A stretch of 64,000 nt of DNA from Hyphomicrobiales bacterium (GCA_900469955.1 UBYX01000022.1:1-64000), one strand, 5' to 3'; shown: positions 45,939 through 53,871, counted from the first letter of the stretch. The notes: a model not told the origin generated them from the sequence alone. Program-made: numbers and translations.

Positions 45939-48478
45939 GCGTTCCGCTTGCAACCTATCGCATCCAGTTCCGCAACGGTATGACCTTCGATCGAGCCGCG
46001 GCACTGGTGCCCTATCTGAAGCGTCTTGGCGTAAGCCATCTTTACGCCTCGCCGATCTTCACCGCGACGACTGGCTCGACCCATGGCTATGACGTCACCG
46101 ATGCCAACGAGATCGACCCGTCAATCGGTGGCCGTGAGGGTTTCGAACGGATGGTCAAGGCCCTCAAAGCGGAGGGCCTCGGCCTTCTCATCGATATCGT
46201 GCCGAACCATATGGCCGCCTCTCTGGAAAACCCGTGGTGGCGGGACGTGGTGGAGAACGGCGAAAAAAGCCGCTACGCCGGCCATTTCGATATCGATTGG
46301 AGCCGTCGCCTGACGCTGCCCTTCCTTGGCGACACGTTCGAGAAGGTGCTTGAGACCGGCGATATCTCGGTAAAACCCGACCCGCAGACGGACAAGCCGG
46401 CATTCGCTTATTTCGAGACCTTCTATCCTCTCGATCCGGCGAGCTACCACGGCCGGGAAGCACAAATCCTGTCGATCACCGACAAGGGCGACATCGCCAA
46501 ACTGCACGAGGAGCAGCCATATCGGCTGATGTCCTGGCGGGACGCGGCGAGCGATCTTTCCTACCGACGCTTCTTCGAAATCACCGGTCTTGCCGGCGTC
46601 CGCGTGGAGGACGGCAAGGTCTTCGACGACACCCACCGGCTGATCCTCGAGCTCGTCCACAGCGGCAAGGTTGACGGCCTGCGCGTCGACCATGTCGACG
46701 GGCTTGCCGATCCCAAGGGATATCTCCAACGGCTGCGCCACGAAGCCGGCCCCGACTGCTACATCGTCGTTGAGAAGATCCTCGGCGAAGGCGAACAGAT
46801 CCCGACCGATTGGCCGATTTCCGGCACGACCGGCTACGAGTTCATCGCGGCCGTCAGCGATGTGCTGGTAGATGCCGGCAAGCTCGATATCCTGCACGAT
46901 GCCTATCAGGGAGTGACCGGCAAGCCGGCCGACATGGAGGCCGAACTGCGTGCTGCCAAGCTTCTGATGACGGACAACAACTTTGCGGGTGAAGTGGCCA
47001 GCCTCTTGAAGCTCGCCATGCAGATCGGCCAGGCGGAGGACCGGGGGCCGTCGCTTTCTGAAACCTCCGTCAAAGCCGCGCTGCGGGAGCTATTGGTCGC
47101 CTTCCCCGTCTATCGTACCTATGGCACCCGCGCGGGCATGCCGCCGGAAGGCCGGCAGCGGCTGTCGGAGGTTCTCGACAATGTGCGCAAAAGCCCGACT
47201 GCGCCCGATAGCGAGGCGCTCTCCTTCCTCGAGCGCATCCTGATCGGCGACGTCGAACAATCGGCCGCCGCTTCGGCTTCCCTTTTCCGTACCCGCTTCC
47301 AGCAGTTGACCGGCCCGCTAATGGCGAAGTCTGTGGAAGATACGCTCTTCTTCCGCCATCATATGCTTCTGGCGCTGAACGAGGTCGGCAGCGAACCGCT
47401 CCCCCGCGTCTTTTCGCTCGACCGGTTCCATCAGGAGATGCTGACCCGCCTGAAGCGACAGCCGGATGCCCTCTCCGGCTCCTCCACCCATGATACCAAG
47501 CGCGGGGAGGACGCTCGCGCCCGTCTCTACACTCTTCTGGAGGCGCCGGACCTATGGGCGGAGGCGGTCCGCCGCTGGCGCGACATGAACAAGGCGGCTG
47601 TGGTTGTGCTGGACGACGGCCCTGCGCCCGAACCTGCCGTCGAATGGATGCTCTATCAGGCGCTTGCCGGCGCCTGGCCGGTGGACCTGCACCCGGAAGA
47701 TCGCCAAGGCCTGGAAATGCTGGAGAACCGTTTCGTCGGCTATGTTGAAAAGGCGCTGCGTGAAGCAAAGCTTCGGACCAACTGGGGCAATACCAATCAG
47801 GCCTACGAAGATGCCGTCATCGCCTATGCCCGCAGGCTTCTGTCGCCTGATAATCAGGCTTTCGTGGCTCACTTCACCCACACGCTTCGCCCTTTCATTC
47901 GGGCGGGCTTGGTGAACGGCATCACCCAGACGATCGTCAAACTCACCGCTCCCGGAGTGCCCGACATCTATCAGGGCAGCGAAGGGCTGGATCTTAGCCT
48001 GGTGGATCCCGACAATCGGCGGGAACCGGACTTCAAGTCCCTGCAGGAACGGCTATCGGAAAAGGGTACGCTCGCCTCGGACGAAGAGGAGGAATGGCAA
48101 AGCGGAAAGCTGAAGCAGCATATCATCGCGGCCCTCCTGCGTCTTCGCCAGGAGGCCCCGACGCTGTTTCGCAAGGGCGAGTACCTGCCGCTTGACGTGA
48201 CCGGCAAGCGGGCGGAGAACATTCTCGCTTTTGCCCGAGCCGAGGCTGACGATGCGTTCGTGGTGATCGCCCCGAGGCTCGTTTTCAATGCGCTTCATAC
48301 GGGCTTGACGGATCCTCGTTCCGAACGATGGGCAGAGACAGAGATCGCCCTTCCGGAAAGGCTGGCAAACCGCCGCTATCGCGATATCTGCAGTGGCAAG
48401 AGGATCGATCCGAAAGAACGGATCGCCGTCAACTGGGCCTTCTCCGAACATCCGTTCGGCCTTCTGCTGGCGGAGTGA
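45935..48478 (+). CDS. treY: Malto-oligosyltrehalose synthase
   Basis: A GH13 enzyme of 847 residues that converts the reducing end of maltodextrins to a trehalose unit by intramolecular transglycosylation. Hallmarks are MSVPLATYRIQFRNGMTFDRA, VSHLYASPIFTATTGSTHGYDV, VDIVPNHMAASLENPWW-like region 1, GLRVDHVDGLADPKGYL (catalytic Asp about 250) and YIVVEKILGEGEQIP (catalytic Glu about 275). The C-terminal LTAPGVPDIYQGSEGLDLSLVDPDNRR is also diagnostic. Length is usual for rhizobial TreY. Translationally coupled to treZ. Confidence 0.97.
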   Translation: MSVPLATYRIQFRNGMTFDRAAALVPYLKRLGVSHLYASPIFTATTGSTHGYDVTDANEIDPSIGGREGFERMVKALKAEGLGLLIDIVPNHMAASLENPWWRDVVENGEKSRYAGHFDIDWSRRLTLPFLGDTFEKVLETGDISVKPDPQTDKPAFAYFETFYPLDPASYHGREAQILSITDKGDIAKLHEEQPYRLMSWRDAASDLSYRRFFEITGLAGVRVEDGKVFDDTHRLILELVHSGKVDGLRVDHVDGLADPKGYLQRLRHEAGPDCYIVVEKILGEGEQIPTDWPISGTTGYEFIAAVSDVLVDAGKLDILHDAYQGVTGKPADMEAELRAAKLLMTDNNFAGEVASLLKLAMQIGQAEDRGPSLSETSVKAALRELLVAFPVYRTYGTRAGMPPEGRQRLSEVLDNVRKSPTAPDSEALSFLERILIGDVEQSAAASASLFRTRFQQLTGPLMAKSVEDTLFFRHHMLLALNEVGSEPLPRVFSLDRFHQEMLTRLKRQPDALSGSSTHDTKRGEDARARLYTLLEAPDLWAEAVRRWRDMNKAAVVVLDDGPAPEPAVEWMLYQALAGAWPVDLHPEDRQGLEMLENRFVGYVEKALREAKLRTNWGNTNQAYEDAVIAYARRLLSPDNQAFVAHFTHTLRPFIRAGLVNGITQTIVKLTAPGVPDIYQGSEGLDLSLVDPDNRREPDFKSLQERLSEKGTLASDEEEEWQSGKLKQHIIAALLRLRQEAPTLFRKGEYLPLDVTGKRAENILAFARAEADDAFVVIAPRLVFNALHTGLTDPRSERWAETEIALPERLANRRYRDICSGKRIDPKERIAVNWAFSEHPFGLLLAE

Positions 48479-48485
48479 CGTCACC

Positions 48486-48522
48486 AACAAAACAGGCACC
48501 GGTCCCCGTGGGACCTGGCGCC
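48486..48522 (-). terminator. Terminator of the tandem micropeptide transcript (possibly bidirectional with treY)
   Basis: GGTCCC-CGT-GGGACC with outer GGC-CC/GG-GCC pairs (48495-48522). On the minus strand it is followed by TGTTTTGTT. It sits between the treY stop and the micropeptide stop and can serve the minus strand better than the plus strand. Confidence 0.65.
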
Positions 48523-48551
48523 TCCATTCGTTTTCCCTCGATCTTTGCCTC

Positions 48552-48626
48552 TTAGCCGATGCCGATAAAGGACAAGATGGCAAGAACGATGACGACGGCT
48601 CCAACGAGCCAAACAATGCTGTTCAT
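48552..48626 (-). CDS. 24-residue hydrophobic membrane micropeptide, copy 2
   Basis: A 24-codon frame starting MNSIVWLVGAVVIVLAIL and ending in SFIGIG, a single membrane helix with no charged residue. AGGAG sits 6 bases before the ATG. It shares its first 14 residues exactly with the upstream copy at 48691-48765. The type, beginning MN(S/T)IVWLVGAVVIV, is widespread in Rhizobiales as tiny unannotated genes. It follows the first copy by 64 bases and is probably on the same transcript, ending in the hairpin at 48486-48522. Function unknown; membrane insertion is certain from composition. Confidence 0.8.
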   Translation of the reverse strand: MNSIVWLVGAVVIVLAILSFIGIG

Positions 48627-48690
48627 GACGATCTCCTGTTCAGGTTAGTGCTCGGAGGCCAAACCTCCAGATGGAATAAATCGAGTTAAA

Positions 48691-48765
48691 TCAAGCAAAT
48701 CCGACGAGGTTTAGAACCGCGATGACAATCACGACGGCGCCGACCAACCAAACGATGCTGTTCAT
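48691..48765 (-). CDS. 24-residue hydrophobic membrane micropeptide, copy 1
   Basis: A 24-codon frame starting MNSIVWLVGAVVIVIAVL and ending in NLVGFA. AGGAG lies 7 bases before the ATG. A GGAAC-N18-TT promoter ends 29 bases upstream, so expression under general stress is expected. Its divergent neighbour, the NDH-2 gene, carries the same promoter type. Conservation between the two copies extends to the DNA around the start, indicating tandem duplication. Most gene finders would miss both copies because of their length. Confidence 0.82.
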   Translation of the reverse strand: MNSIVWLVGAVVIVIAVLNLVGFA

Positions 48766-48794
48766 GGCATTCTCCTTTTGTTGTTGTGGATTTG

Positions 48795-48819
48795 AACGGC
48801 GCGGGCGTAAAAAGGTTCC
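48795..48819 (-). promoter_or_regulatory. Candidate EcfG/RpoE2 promoter of the tandem micropeptide genes
   Basis: Minus-strand GGAAC (48819-48815), 18 bases ending CCG, TT (48796-48795), 29 bases before the first micropeptide ATG. Confidence 0.7.
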
Positions 48820-48832
48820 GGTATTCAGGTTT

Positions 48833-48857
48833 GGAACAAACGCCGGCTCCGGGTGTT
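48833..48857 (+). promoter_or_regulatory. Candidate EcfG/RpoE2 promoter of the NDH-2 gene
   Basis: GGAAC (48833-48837), 18 bases ending GTG, TT (48856-48857), 46 bases before the ATG at 48904. Back-to-back with the micropeptide promoter, the GGAAC boxes 13 bases apart. Confidence 0.7.
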
Positions 48858-48903
48858 GAACGAACGTCGCGCGGGGCTGCCAGCTCCGCCAACGGGTGGG
48901 GAA

Positions 48904-50241
48904 ATGGACGAGACGAGCTCCGGAAACGAGAATAGAATCGGTGCGAGCCCGTCCCGCACGGCGCCCAGGGTCGTCATCGTCGGCGCCGGTTTTGGCGGCC
49001 TCGCGGCAGCCCGTGAACTTGGAAATACGGAAATCGATGTCACCGTCATCGATCGACGCAACCATAACCTTTTCCAGCCGCTGCTGTATCAGGTCGCCAC
49101 CGCCGCCCTGTCGCCGGCGGACATTTCCGAACCGATCCGCCGCACCCTGGGACGCTATCGCAATATCAAGGTCATGCTGGCGGAGGTCGTCGGGATCGAT
49201 ACCGCCACCAAACGCGTCAATCTCGATTACGGCTCCTCAGTCCCCTATGACCAGCTGGTGATCGCCACCGGGTCGGAATACAACTATTTTGGCCACGAAG
49301 ACTGGCGCGCCTGGGCACCGGGACTAAAGACGATCCACGAAGCCAGGCTTATCCGCCAGCGTCTGCTGCTGGCTTTCGAGAAGGCGGAACTCTCACAGGA
49401 CCCGGAAGAGAAAAAGGCCCTGCTGACAAGCGTCATCATCGGGGGCGGGCCGACGGGTGTCGAGATGGCGGGTGCCATTGCGGAACTGGGACGCTTCATG
49501 ATCACCCGCGACTTCCGCAAACTGGAGCCCGACCACATGAGGGTCATCCTCATAGAGGCCGGCCCCAAGATACTGGCGGCCTTTCCGGACAATCTCACCG
49601 CCTACGCACGGCAAGCGCTGGAGAAGATGGGCGTCGAGGTGATGACCGGCGTTGCGGTAGAGGCGATCAGCAAGGACGAGGTCGTGGCGGGTTCAATGCG
49701 TATCCGCACCGGCTGCGTCATCTGGGGAGCAGGCGTCAAGGCATCTCCCGCCGGCAGATGGCTTGGGATCGAGGGCAAGGCAGGCGGGCGCATCCCGGTC
49801 GGCCCCGACCTTTCCGTCACCGGTTTTCCGGACGTCTATGCGATCGGCGACACCGCCCTCGGGCTTGCCGAAGACGGCAAGCCGCTGCCCGCACTCGCCC
49901 AAGTCGCCAAGCAGCAGGGAGAATATATCGGCAAGGCGATCAGGACCAGGCTGCTCGAAGGCAAACCTGCCGAACCGTTCCGCTTCCTCAACCGCGGCAA
50001 TACGGCCGTCGTCGGACGCAATTCGGCGATCTTCGATTTCGGCAGATGGACGCTCAAGGGCTGGTTTGCTTGGCTGCTATGGGCGCTGGTGCACGTTTAT
50101 CTGCTGGTCAATTTCGAAAAGCGGCTGCTCGTCAGCATCCAGTGGATCTGGCGCTACCTGACCCGCCAGCGCGGAGCCCGGCTGATCGATGAAAATGCAG
50201 CCTCCTTCGTGCCGTCTTCCACGCAAAGGACAGAGACATGA
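48904..50241 (+). CDS. Type II NADH dehydrogenase (NDH-2-like FAD oxidoreductase)
   Basis: A protein of 445 residues. The FAD-binding motif VVIVGAGFGGLAAARELG starts near 24. LFQPLLYQVATAALSPADISEPIR is the NDH-2 quinone/FAD motif. The second Rossmann motif is VIIGGGPTGVEMAGAI near 178. VYAIGDTAL and a C-terminal membrane-associating amphipathic region follow (WTLKGWFAWLLWALVHVYLLVNF). It oxidises NADH and reduces quinone without proton pumping. I chose the ATG at 48904 after GGTGGGGAA; 17 upstream in-frame residues overlap the promoter and are rejected. It overlaps the next small gene by 4 bases. Stress induction is predicted. Confidence 0.92.
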   Translation: MDETSSGNENRIGASPSRTAPRVVIVGAGFGGLAAARELGNTEIDVTVIDRRNHNLFQPLLYQVATAALSPADISEPIRRTLGRYRNIKVMLAEVVGIDTATKRVNLDYGSSVPYDQLVIATGSEYNYFGHEDWRAWAPGLKTIHEARLIRQRLLLAFEKAELSQDPEEKKALLTSVIIGGGPTGVEMAGAIAELGRFMITRDFRKLEPDHMRVILIEAGPKILAAFPDNLTAYARQALEKMGVEVMTGVAVEAISKDEVVAGSMRIRTGCVIWGAGVKASPAGRWLGIEGKAGGRIPVGPDLSVTGFPDVYAIGDTALGLAEDGKPLPALAQVAKQQGEYIGKAIRTRLLEGKPAEPFRFLNRGNTAVVGRNSAIFDFGRWTLKGWFAWLLWALVHVYLLVNFEKRLLVSIQWIWRYLTRQRGARLIDENAASFVPSSTQRTET

Positions 50242-50522
50242 ACACAGCAAACCCTCAACTCGAAGGCCTCTATCTCGCACTTGCCGCCGTCAACCGGCTT
50301 CTTGTCGACAAGGGGATCGTGTCGAACGCCGAACTGCAGGATGTCCTTCAAGCGACGGAGCGTGCGGTGTTGGCCGACGACAAGCCGCTCAACGTTTCGA
50401 GCTCCCACCAGAAGGCGGTCGCCTTTCCGATCCGTCTTCTGCTTCTGGCGAACGAAGCGCATGAAGAAGGCAAAGCCTTCTGTTTCGATGATCTGGCCAG
50501 GGAAATCGGGCGAAGAACCTGA
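50238..50522 (+). CDS. Small conserved-type protein (94 residues) coupled to NDH-2
   Basis: A soluble helical protein of 94 residues: LEGLYLALAAVNRLLVDKGIVSNAELQDVLQATERAVLADD, then SSHQKAVAFPIRLLLLANEAHEEGKAFCFDDLAREIGRRT. I do not recognise the family. Its ATG overlaps the NDH-2 stop by 4 bases (ATGA), so it is translated from the same stress-promoter message. A strong hairpin at 50533 follows. Confidence 0.78.
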   Translation: MNTANPQLEGLYLALAAVNRLLVDKGIVSNAELQDVLQATERAVLADDKPLNVSSSHQKAVAFPIRLLLLANEAHEEGKAFCFDDLAREIGRRT

Positions 50523-50532
50523 ATGCGGAACG

Positions 50533-50554
50533 GCGGCATCCGCTCATGCCGCCG
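50533..50554 (+). terminator. Hairpin between the NDH-2 operon and the convergent SDR gene
   Basis: GGCGGCAT, loop CCGCTC, ATGCCGCC: a perfect 8-bp stem 11 bases after the stop codon. Only a weak T-rich tract follows (GCTGTTCTC), so termination strength is uncertain. Confidence 0.5.
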
Positions 50555-50579
50555 CTGTTCTCAAGGGGAGGAGAGCAGG

Positions 50580-51437
50580 TTAGATCATCGGCTTACCGCC
50601 GGTGACCGCGATCGTGCTGCCGGAGACATAGCTGGAGAGCGGGTCCGCCAGCATCACATAGGTGGTCGCAAGTTCCGCCGGCTGCCCCGGACGTTTCATC
50701 GGAACCTGCTTGCCGAATTCCTTCACCTTGTCTTCCGTCATCGTCGACGGAATGAGCGGCGTCCAGATCGGACCGGGCGCAACCGCGTTGGCTCGGATAC
50801 CCTTCTCGGCCAGAAGCTGGGCGAGACCCGCGGTGAAATTCTGGATTGCACCCTTGGTGGTCGCATAGGCGAGCAGCGTCGGGTTCGGGCTGTCGGAATT
50901 GATTGACGCGGTGTTGATGATCGAGCTGCCGGGTTTCATATGCGGAACGGCCGCCTTGGTCAGATAGAACATGGCGTGGATGTTGACCTTGAACGTCAAC
51001 TCCCACTCCTCGTCGGAAATGTCCTCGATCGAAGAAAAGGTCGCCTGATGCGCCGCATTGTTGACGAGGATATCGATGCCGCCAAGCTCGCTGACGGCCT
51101 TGTCGATGATGGCGCGGCAATGGGCTGAGGTCTGGATGTCTCCGGGCACGAGCACGGCCTTGCGGCCCGCCTCTTCCACCAGGCGCTGGGTGTCCCTGGC
51201 GTCCTCGTCCTCATCGAGATACGAGATCAGCAGATCGGCTCCTTCGCGCGCAAAGGCGATGGCGACCGCCCGGCCGATACCGCTGTCGCCGCCCGTGATG
51301 ACCGCCTTCTTGCCTGCCAACCGCCCGGACCCGCGATAGGACAGCTCCCCATGATCGGGTACGGGGTCCATGCGGCCCGTAAAGCCGGGCATAGGCTGCT
51401 GCTGCTCGGGAAAAGGCGGTGTGGGATATTGGGGCAT
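50580..51437 (-). CDS. SDR-family oxidoreductase of the YghA/general-stress type
   Basis: A protein of 285 residues. A Pro-rich lead (PQYPTPPFPEQQQPMPGFTGRMDPVPDHG) precedes the SDR core: AVITGGDSGIGRAVAIAFAREGADL, LVNNAAHQATF, SINSDSPNPTLLAYATTKGAIQNF (active-site Tyr and Lys) and VTGGKPMI at the end. This N-terminal lead and core match the YghA/YdaD stress-linked dehydrogenases. Alcohol or sugar substrates are possible; none is proven here. A GGAAC-N18-TT promoter lies 37 bases before the ATG. Confidence 0.92.
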   Translation of the reverse strand: MPQYPTPPFPEQQQPMPGFTGRMDPVPDHGELSYRGSGRLAGKKAVITGGDSGIGRAVAIAFAREGADLLISYLDEDEDARDTQRLVEEAGRKAVLVPGDIQTSAHCRAIIDKAVSELGGIDILVNNAAHQATFSSIEDISDEEWELTFKVNIHAMFYLTKAAVPHMKPGSSIINTASINSDSPNPTLLAYATTKGAIQNFTAGLAQLLAEKGIRANAVAPGPIWTPLIPSTMTEDKVKEFGKQVPMKRPGQPAELATTYVMLADPLSSYVSGSTIAVTGGKPMI

Positions 51438-51473
51438 GAAAGGCTCCGTGTTTTGTTGAGAGTTTTAGCTTCC

Positions 51474-51498
51474 AACTAGCCTCACAGCGGGATGTTCC
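51474..51498 (-). promoter_or_regulatory. Candidate EcfG/RpoE2 promoter of the SDR gene
   Basis: Minus-strand GGAAC (51498-51494), 18 bases ending TAG, TT (51475-51474), 37 bases before the ATG at 51437. Confidence 0.7.
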
Positions 51499-51563
51499 AC
51501 TTGGAGCAGGCATTGTCGAAAAGAAAAGGCACGCCGAAACGCACCTTCATCCACTCCACGGCC

Positions 51564-51812
51564 TCAAGCCCCGGGCGTCGCCGCACCGTCACCCCGGCGC
51601 AAGCGCTTTAGCTGATTGACGATCCTGAGAGAACTCGAAGCACGGGTGGCAGAAAAATCCGAACTCTTCGACAAGATCCGCAGCATCTCCTCTGCCTCGT
51701 CTGCCGAGATCGTTCCGCGCGCAGCGAGACCATCGATCAGGACGAGCATCGCTCCTTCGACCGCAAGCGATCGCCGGTGAACTTCCATTTCGATTTGAGC
51801 AGTATCAGTCAT
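51564..51812 (-). CDS. Small helical protein of unknown function (82 residues)
   Basis: A soluble, mostly helical protein: LAVEGAMLVLIDGLAARGTISADEAEEMLRILSKSSDFSATRASSSLRIVNQLKRLRRG. I do not recognise it. The first half resembles a conserved pattern seen in other small rhizobial proteins, including the 76-residue protein at 56852-57082 (EAAMFELIDQLQRQGLDKLEIA), which suggests a shared family. AAGGAGCC precedes the ATG and a GGAAC-N18-TT promoter lies upstream. Confidence 0.75.
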   Translation of the reverse strand: MTDTAQIEMEVHRRSLAVEGAMLVLIDGLAARGTISADEAEEMLRILSKSSDFSATRASSSLRIVNQLKRLRRGDGAATPGA

Positions 51813-51840
51813 GGCAGGCTCCTTAAACTCTAACCTCTCG

Positions 51841-51865
51841 AATGGCTTAAGGAGAGAATTGTTCC
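51841..51865 (-). promoter_or_regulatory. Candidate EcfG/RpoE2 promoter of the 82-residue protein gene
   Basis: Minus-strand GGAAC (51865-51861), 18 bases ending CCA, TT (51842-51841), 29 bases before the ATG at 51812. It is the only site of the set without G just before TT. Confidence 0.65.
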
Positions 51866-51908
51866 TGAATTCGATCTGCGAATTCGCAATCTGATCGACA
51901 ACCTGGGG

Positions 51909-52331
51909 TCAGTTGCTGCCGTTGCGTCGATTGTCTGCCTCGGTCCCGCCGGAGCCTCTGTCGATCCTCCCCTGCTCTGCCTTGTAGAAATACTGGCTGT
52001 TGACCAGCCAACCCTTGAGCGGCCTGAGCGGCAGCAGGCAGGTGAGTATCATCACCGGCAGCGAGATCAGCAGATGCACCCAGAACGCCGGCTGGAACAT
52101 GACCTCGATCCACACCGCCAGCGCCACGCTCGGCACGCAGGCGAAGCAGATGACGAAGAATGCCGGACCATCGGCAGGATCGGCGAAGGAGTAGTCGAGG
52201 CCGCAGACCTCGCAGCTCGGCTTCAACGTCAAAAAGCCGTTGAAGAGATGTCCCTGGCCACAGCGCGGGCAGCGGCCACGTATCCCGGTGGTGTACGGGG
52301 AAAGAGGAGCCCAGTTCCCTTCATAAGCCAT
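51909..52331 (-). CDS. DUF983 family membrane protein with zinc-ribbon
   Basis: A protein of 140 residues. RGRCPRCGQGHLFNGFLTLKPSCEVCGLDYSFADPADGPAFFVI is the DUF983 signature: two CxxC pairs form a probable zinc ribbon, followed by two membrane helices (FVICFACVPSVALAVWIEVMF and LISLPVMILTCLLPLRPLKG). The family is common in alphaproteobacteria and of unknown function. The start at 52331 was chosen over an 18-residue extension, which would overlap the promoter. The C-terminal tail is Gly/Asn/Arg-rich. Confidence 0.9.
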   Translation of the reverse strand: MAYEGNWAPLSPYTTGIRGRCPRCGQGHLFNGFLTLKPSCEVCGLDYSFADPADGPAFFVICFACVPSVALAVWIEVMFQPAFWVHLLISLPVMILTCLLPLRPLKGWLVNSQYFYKAEQGRIDRGSGGTEADNRRNGSN

Positions 52332-52384
52332 GACATCTGCCTTTCGTGAGGTATGTCGAAAAAATCCTCCGCGGATTACTGCCA

Positions 52385-52410
52385 AACCTATCCTACTCGC
52401 AACATGTTCC
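52385..52410 (-). promoter_or_regulatory. Candidate EcfG/RpoE2 promoter of the DUF983 gene
   Basis: Minus-strand GGAAC (52410-52406), 19 bases ending AGG, TT (52386-52385), 54 bases before the ATG at 52331. Confidence 0.6.
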
Positions 52411-52561
52411 CCTGTCGCGCGTCAATCTGCCGCCTGTGCGGAATTCGCGGTAGCTCGACCGGGAGGCGCCGTTCAGAATTCTGTCATCCATCTATGGCAG
52501 GGACGCATAGACCATTAGTCTGGGCTCTTCTGAGTCGTCCTATCACCTTTGCGGATCGAGC

Positions 52562-53416
52562 ATGACATCCGAACATTCAGGCCTGGGCATCGCCTATCGA
52601 GGCCATTTCACCCGCCTCAAATGGCATCGTCTGCGCCGCAGCATGAGCGATCCGCTGTTTTCCGCCGGTGTCATGGCGGATGGGTTTCGGCTAGGCGCCT
52701 CGACCGAACTCGACCTCAGGGTCCGAGCCGACAGAGGCTTCGTTGTGCTGCACGACCGGGAGCTTGAGGGTGAGACGGACGGTCATGGCCTCGTGCGCGA
52801 AGCCTCTGCGCAGGAGATCAGCGCTCTGCGCATGCGAGAAGGCGGCAATCCCCCGATCCTCAGCGAGGATCTGGCGGCGATGCTCGAAACGGCCCATCCG
52901 GATGCGCTGCTGCAATTCGACATGAAAGACGAACTCACTGTGATCGGCAGCGCAGGCCTCGACCATCTCGCCCGCCATTTTGCCGGTGCCGGCTCCTCGA
53001 TCATCGTCAGCGGCGCCGATCTCGACCTGATCATTGCGGTGAAGGAAAGGCTGCCAAACCTCAGGCGCGGCATCGATCCCACCGACAAACTCATCGAAAT
53101 CTACCGGCATCAGGGGCTCAAAGCGGTGGAAGCGGACCTTCGCTCCGACCTTGTCGGACCGACCGGGCCGGACACCATCTATCTCGCCTGGCAACTCGTG
53201 CTGCAGGCCGCCCACGACGGTCTTGACCTGATCGCCCTCTGCCATGACGCCGGAAAACTGGTCGATGCCTGGACCTTCAATCTCAAGGACCCGGAGCAGG
53301 GATTCGATGAGGCAGAGGCTCAAGCCTTCAGCGCGCTGATGGCGTTGAAACCGGATCAGATCACGACCGACGAGGCGCCTGCCACCGAGCGGGCCTGGGC
53401 AAAGATCGCCGGCTGA
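52562..53416 (+). CDS. Glycerophosphodiester phosphodiesterase family protein with altered active site
   Basis: A protein of 284 residues with the GDPD TIM-barrel pattern. Metal ligands Glu49 and Asp51 (TELDLRV) and the second catalytic His64 (FVVLHD) are present. The first catalytic His of the usual AHRG motif is Tyr12 (IAYRGHF). ALLQFDMKDE and TDEAPATERAW complete the barrel motifs. It may hydrolyse a related phosphodiester by another mechanism, or bind without hydrolysis; His15 two residues downstream of the RG could substitute. The function is therefore uncertain. The gene faces the lipoprotein gene with 6 bases between stops. Confidence 0.78.
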   Translation: MTSEHSGLGIAYRGHFTRLKWHRLRRSMSDPLFSAGVMADGFRLGASTELDLRVRADRGFVVLHDRELEGETDGHGLVREASAQEISALRMREGGNPPILSEDLAAMLETAHPDALLQFDMKDELTVIGSAGLDHLARHFAGAGSSIIVSGADLDLIIAVKERLPNLRRGIDPTDKLIEIYRHQGLKAVEADLRSDLVGPTGPDTIYLAWQLVLQAAHDGLDLIALCHDAGKLVDAWTFNLKDPEQGFDEAEAQAFSALMALKPDQITTDEAPATERAWAKIAG

Positions 53417-53422
53417 TATCCG

Positions 53423-53707
53423 TCAGTCATCCCAGAACGGCCCGCGATAGACCCGCCGGCTGACCAGTTTCAGGCTGCGGTCCGGCTGGATGATATAGTT
53501 CTCATCCACTCGCTGACCGAGCGAATTGCGGAACGTATGCGGCACCACGCTGCCGACAGGCGCCTTTGTCAACCGTGTGCGCGGCTGGCCGCCATAGGTG
53601 ATGCTGCCTGGAATGGGTTCGATCCCATTGGTATTCAGACTGCCCGCTGCCGTGCTGCAGCCGGCCAGCACGACGGCAAGACCGGCAATGGCGACAATGT
53701 TCTTCAT
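53423..53707 (-). CDS. Small outer-membrane-type lipoprotein (94 residues)
   Basis: A lipoprotein of 94 residues: signal MKNIVAIAGLAVVLAGC with lipobox LAGC (Cys17), then a short globular region with IPGSITYGGQPRTRLTKAPVGSVVPHTF and VDENYIIQPDRSLKLVSRRV. Ser after Cys17 predicts outer-membrane sorting. Family not recognised. A 17-residue upstream extension is rejected because it would hide the signal peptide. GAGGATCG precedes the ATG. A GGAAC-N19-TT promoter lies upstream. Confidence 0.82.
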   Translation of the reverse strand: MKNIVAIAGLAVVLAGCSTAAGSLNTNGIEPIPGSITYGGQPRTRLTKAPVGSVVPHTFRNSLGQRVDENYIIQPDRSLKLVSRRVYRGPFWDD

Positions 53708-53750
53708 GGGACGATCCTCCGACTGTTCCCGCTCAAGCGGGGACTCGCTG

Positions 53751-53776
53751 AACTGCATTTAGCCGCTTGAAGTTCC
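53751..53776 (-). promoter_or_regulatory. Candidate EcfG/RpoE2 promoter of the small lipoprotein gene
   Basis: Minus-strand GGAAC (53776-53772), 19 bases ending CAG, TT (53752-53751), 44 bases before the ATG at 53707. Confidence 0.6.
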
Positions 53777-53871
53777 CTTGCGCCGTTGCGGCGCAACAAA
53801 TCTCCTGTCCATCGCGAAAATATCCGCTAAACCTGTGAGCCGCCAGGAGTGGAAAGAGGGGAATAGCTGCC

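Noticed and set aside
53705-53729. Second minus-strand GGAAC nearer the lipoprotein ATG as its promoter
   Set aside because: The -10 position would fall on the start codon and lacks TT; the site at 53776 is better.
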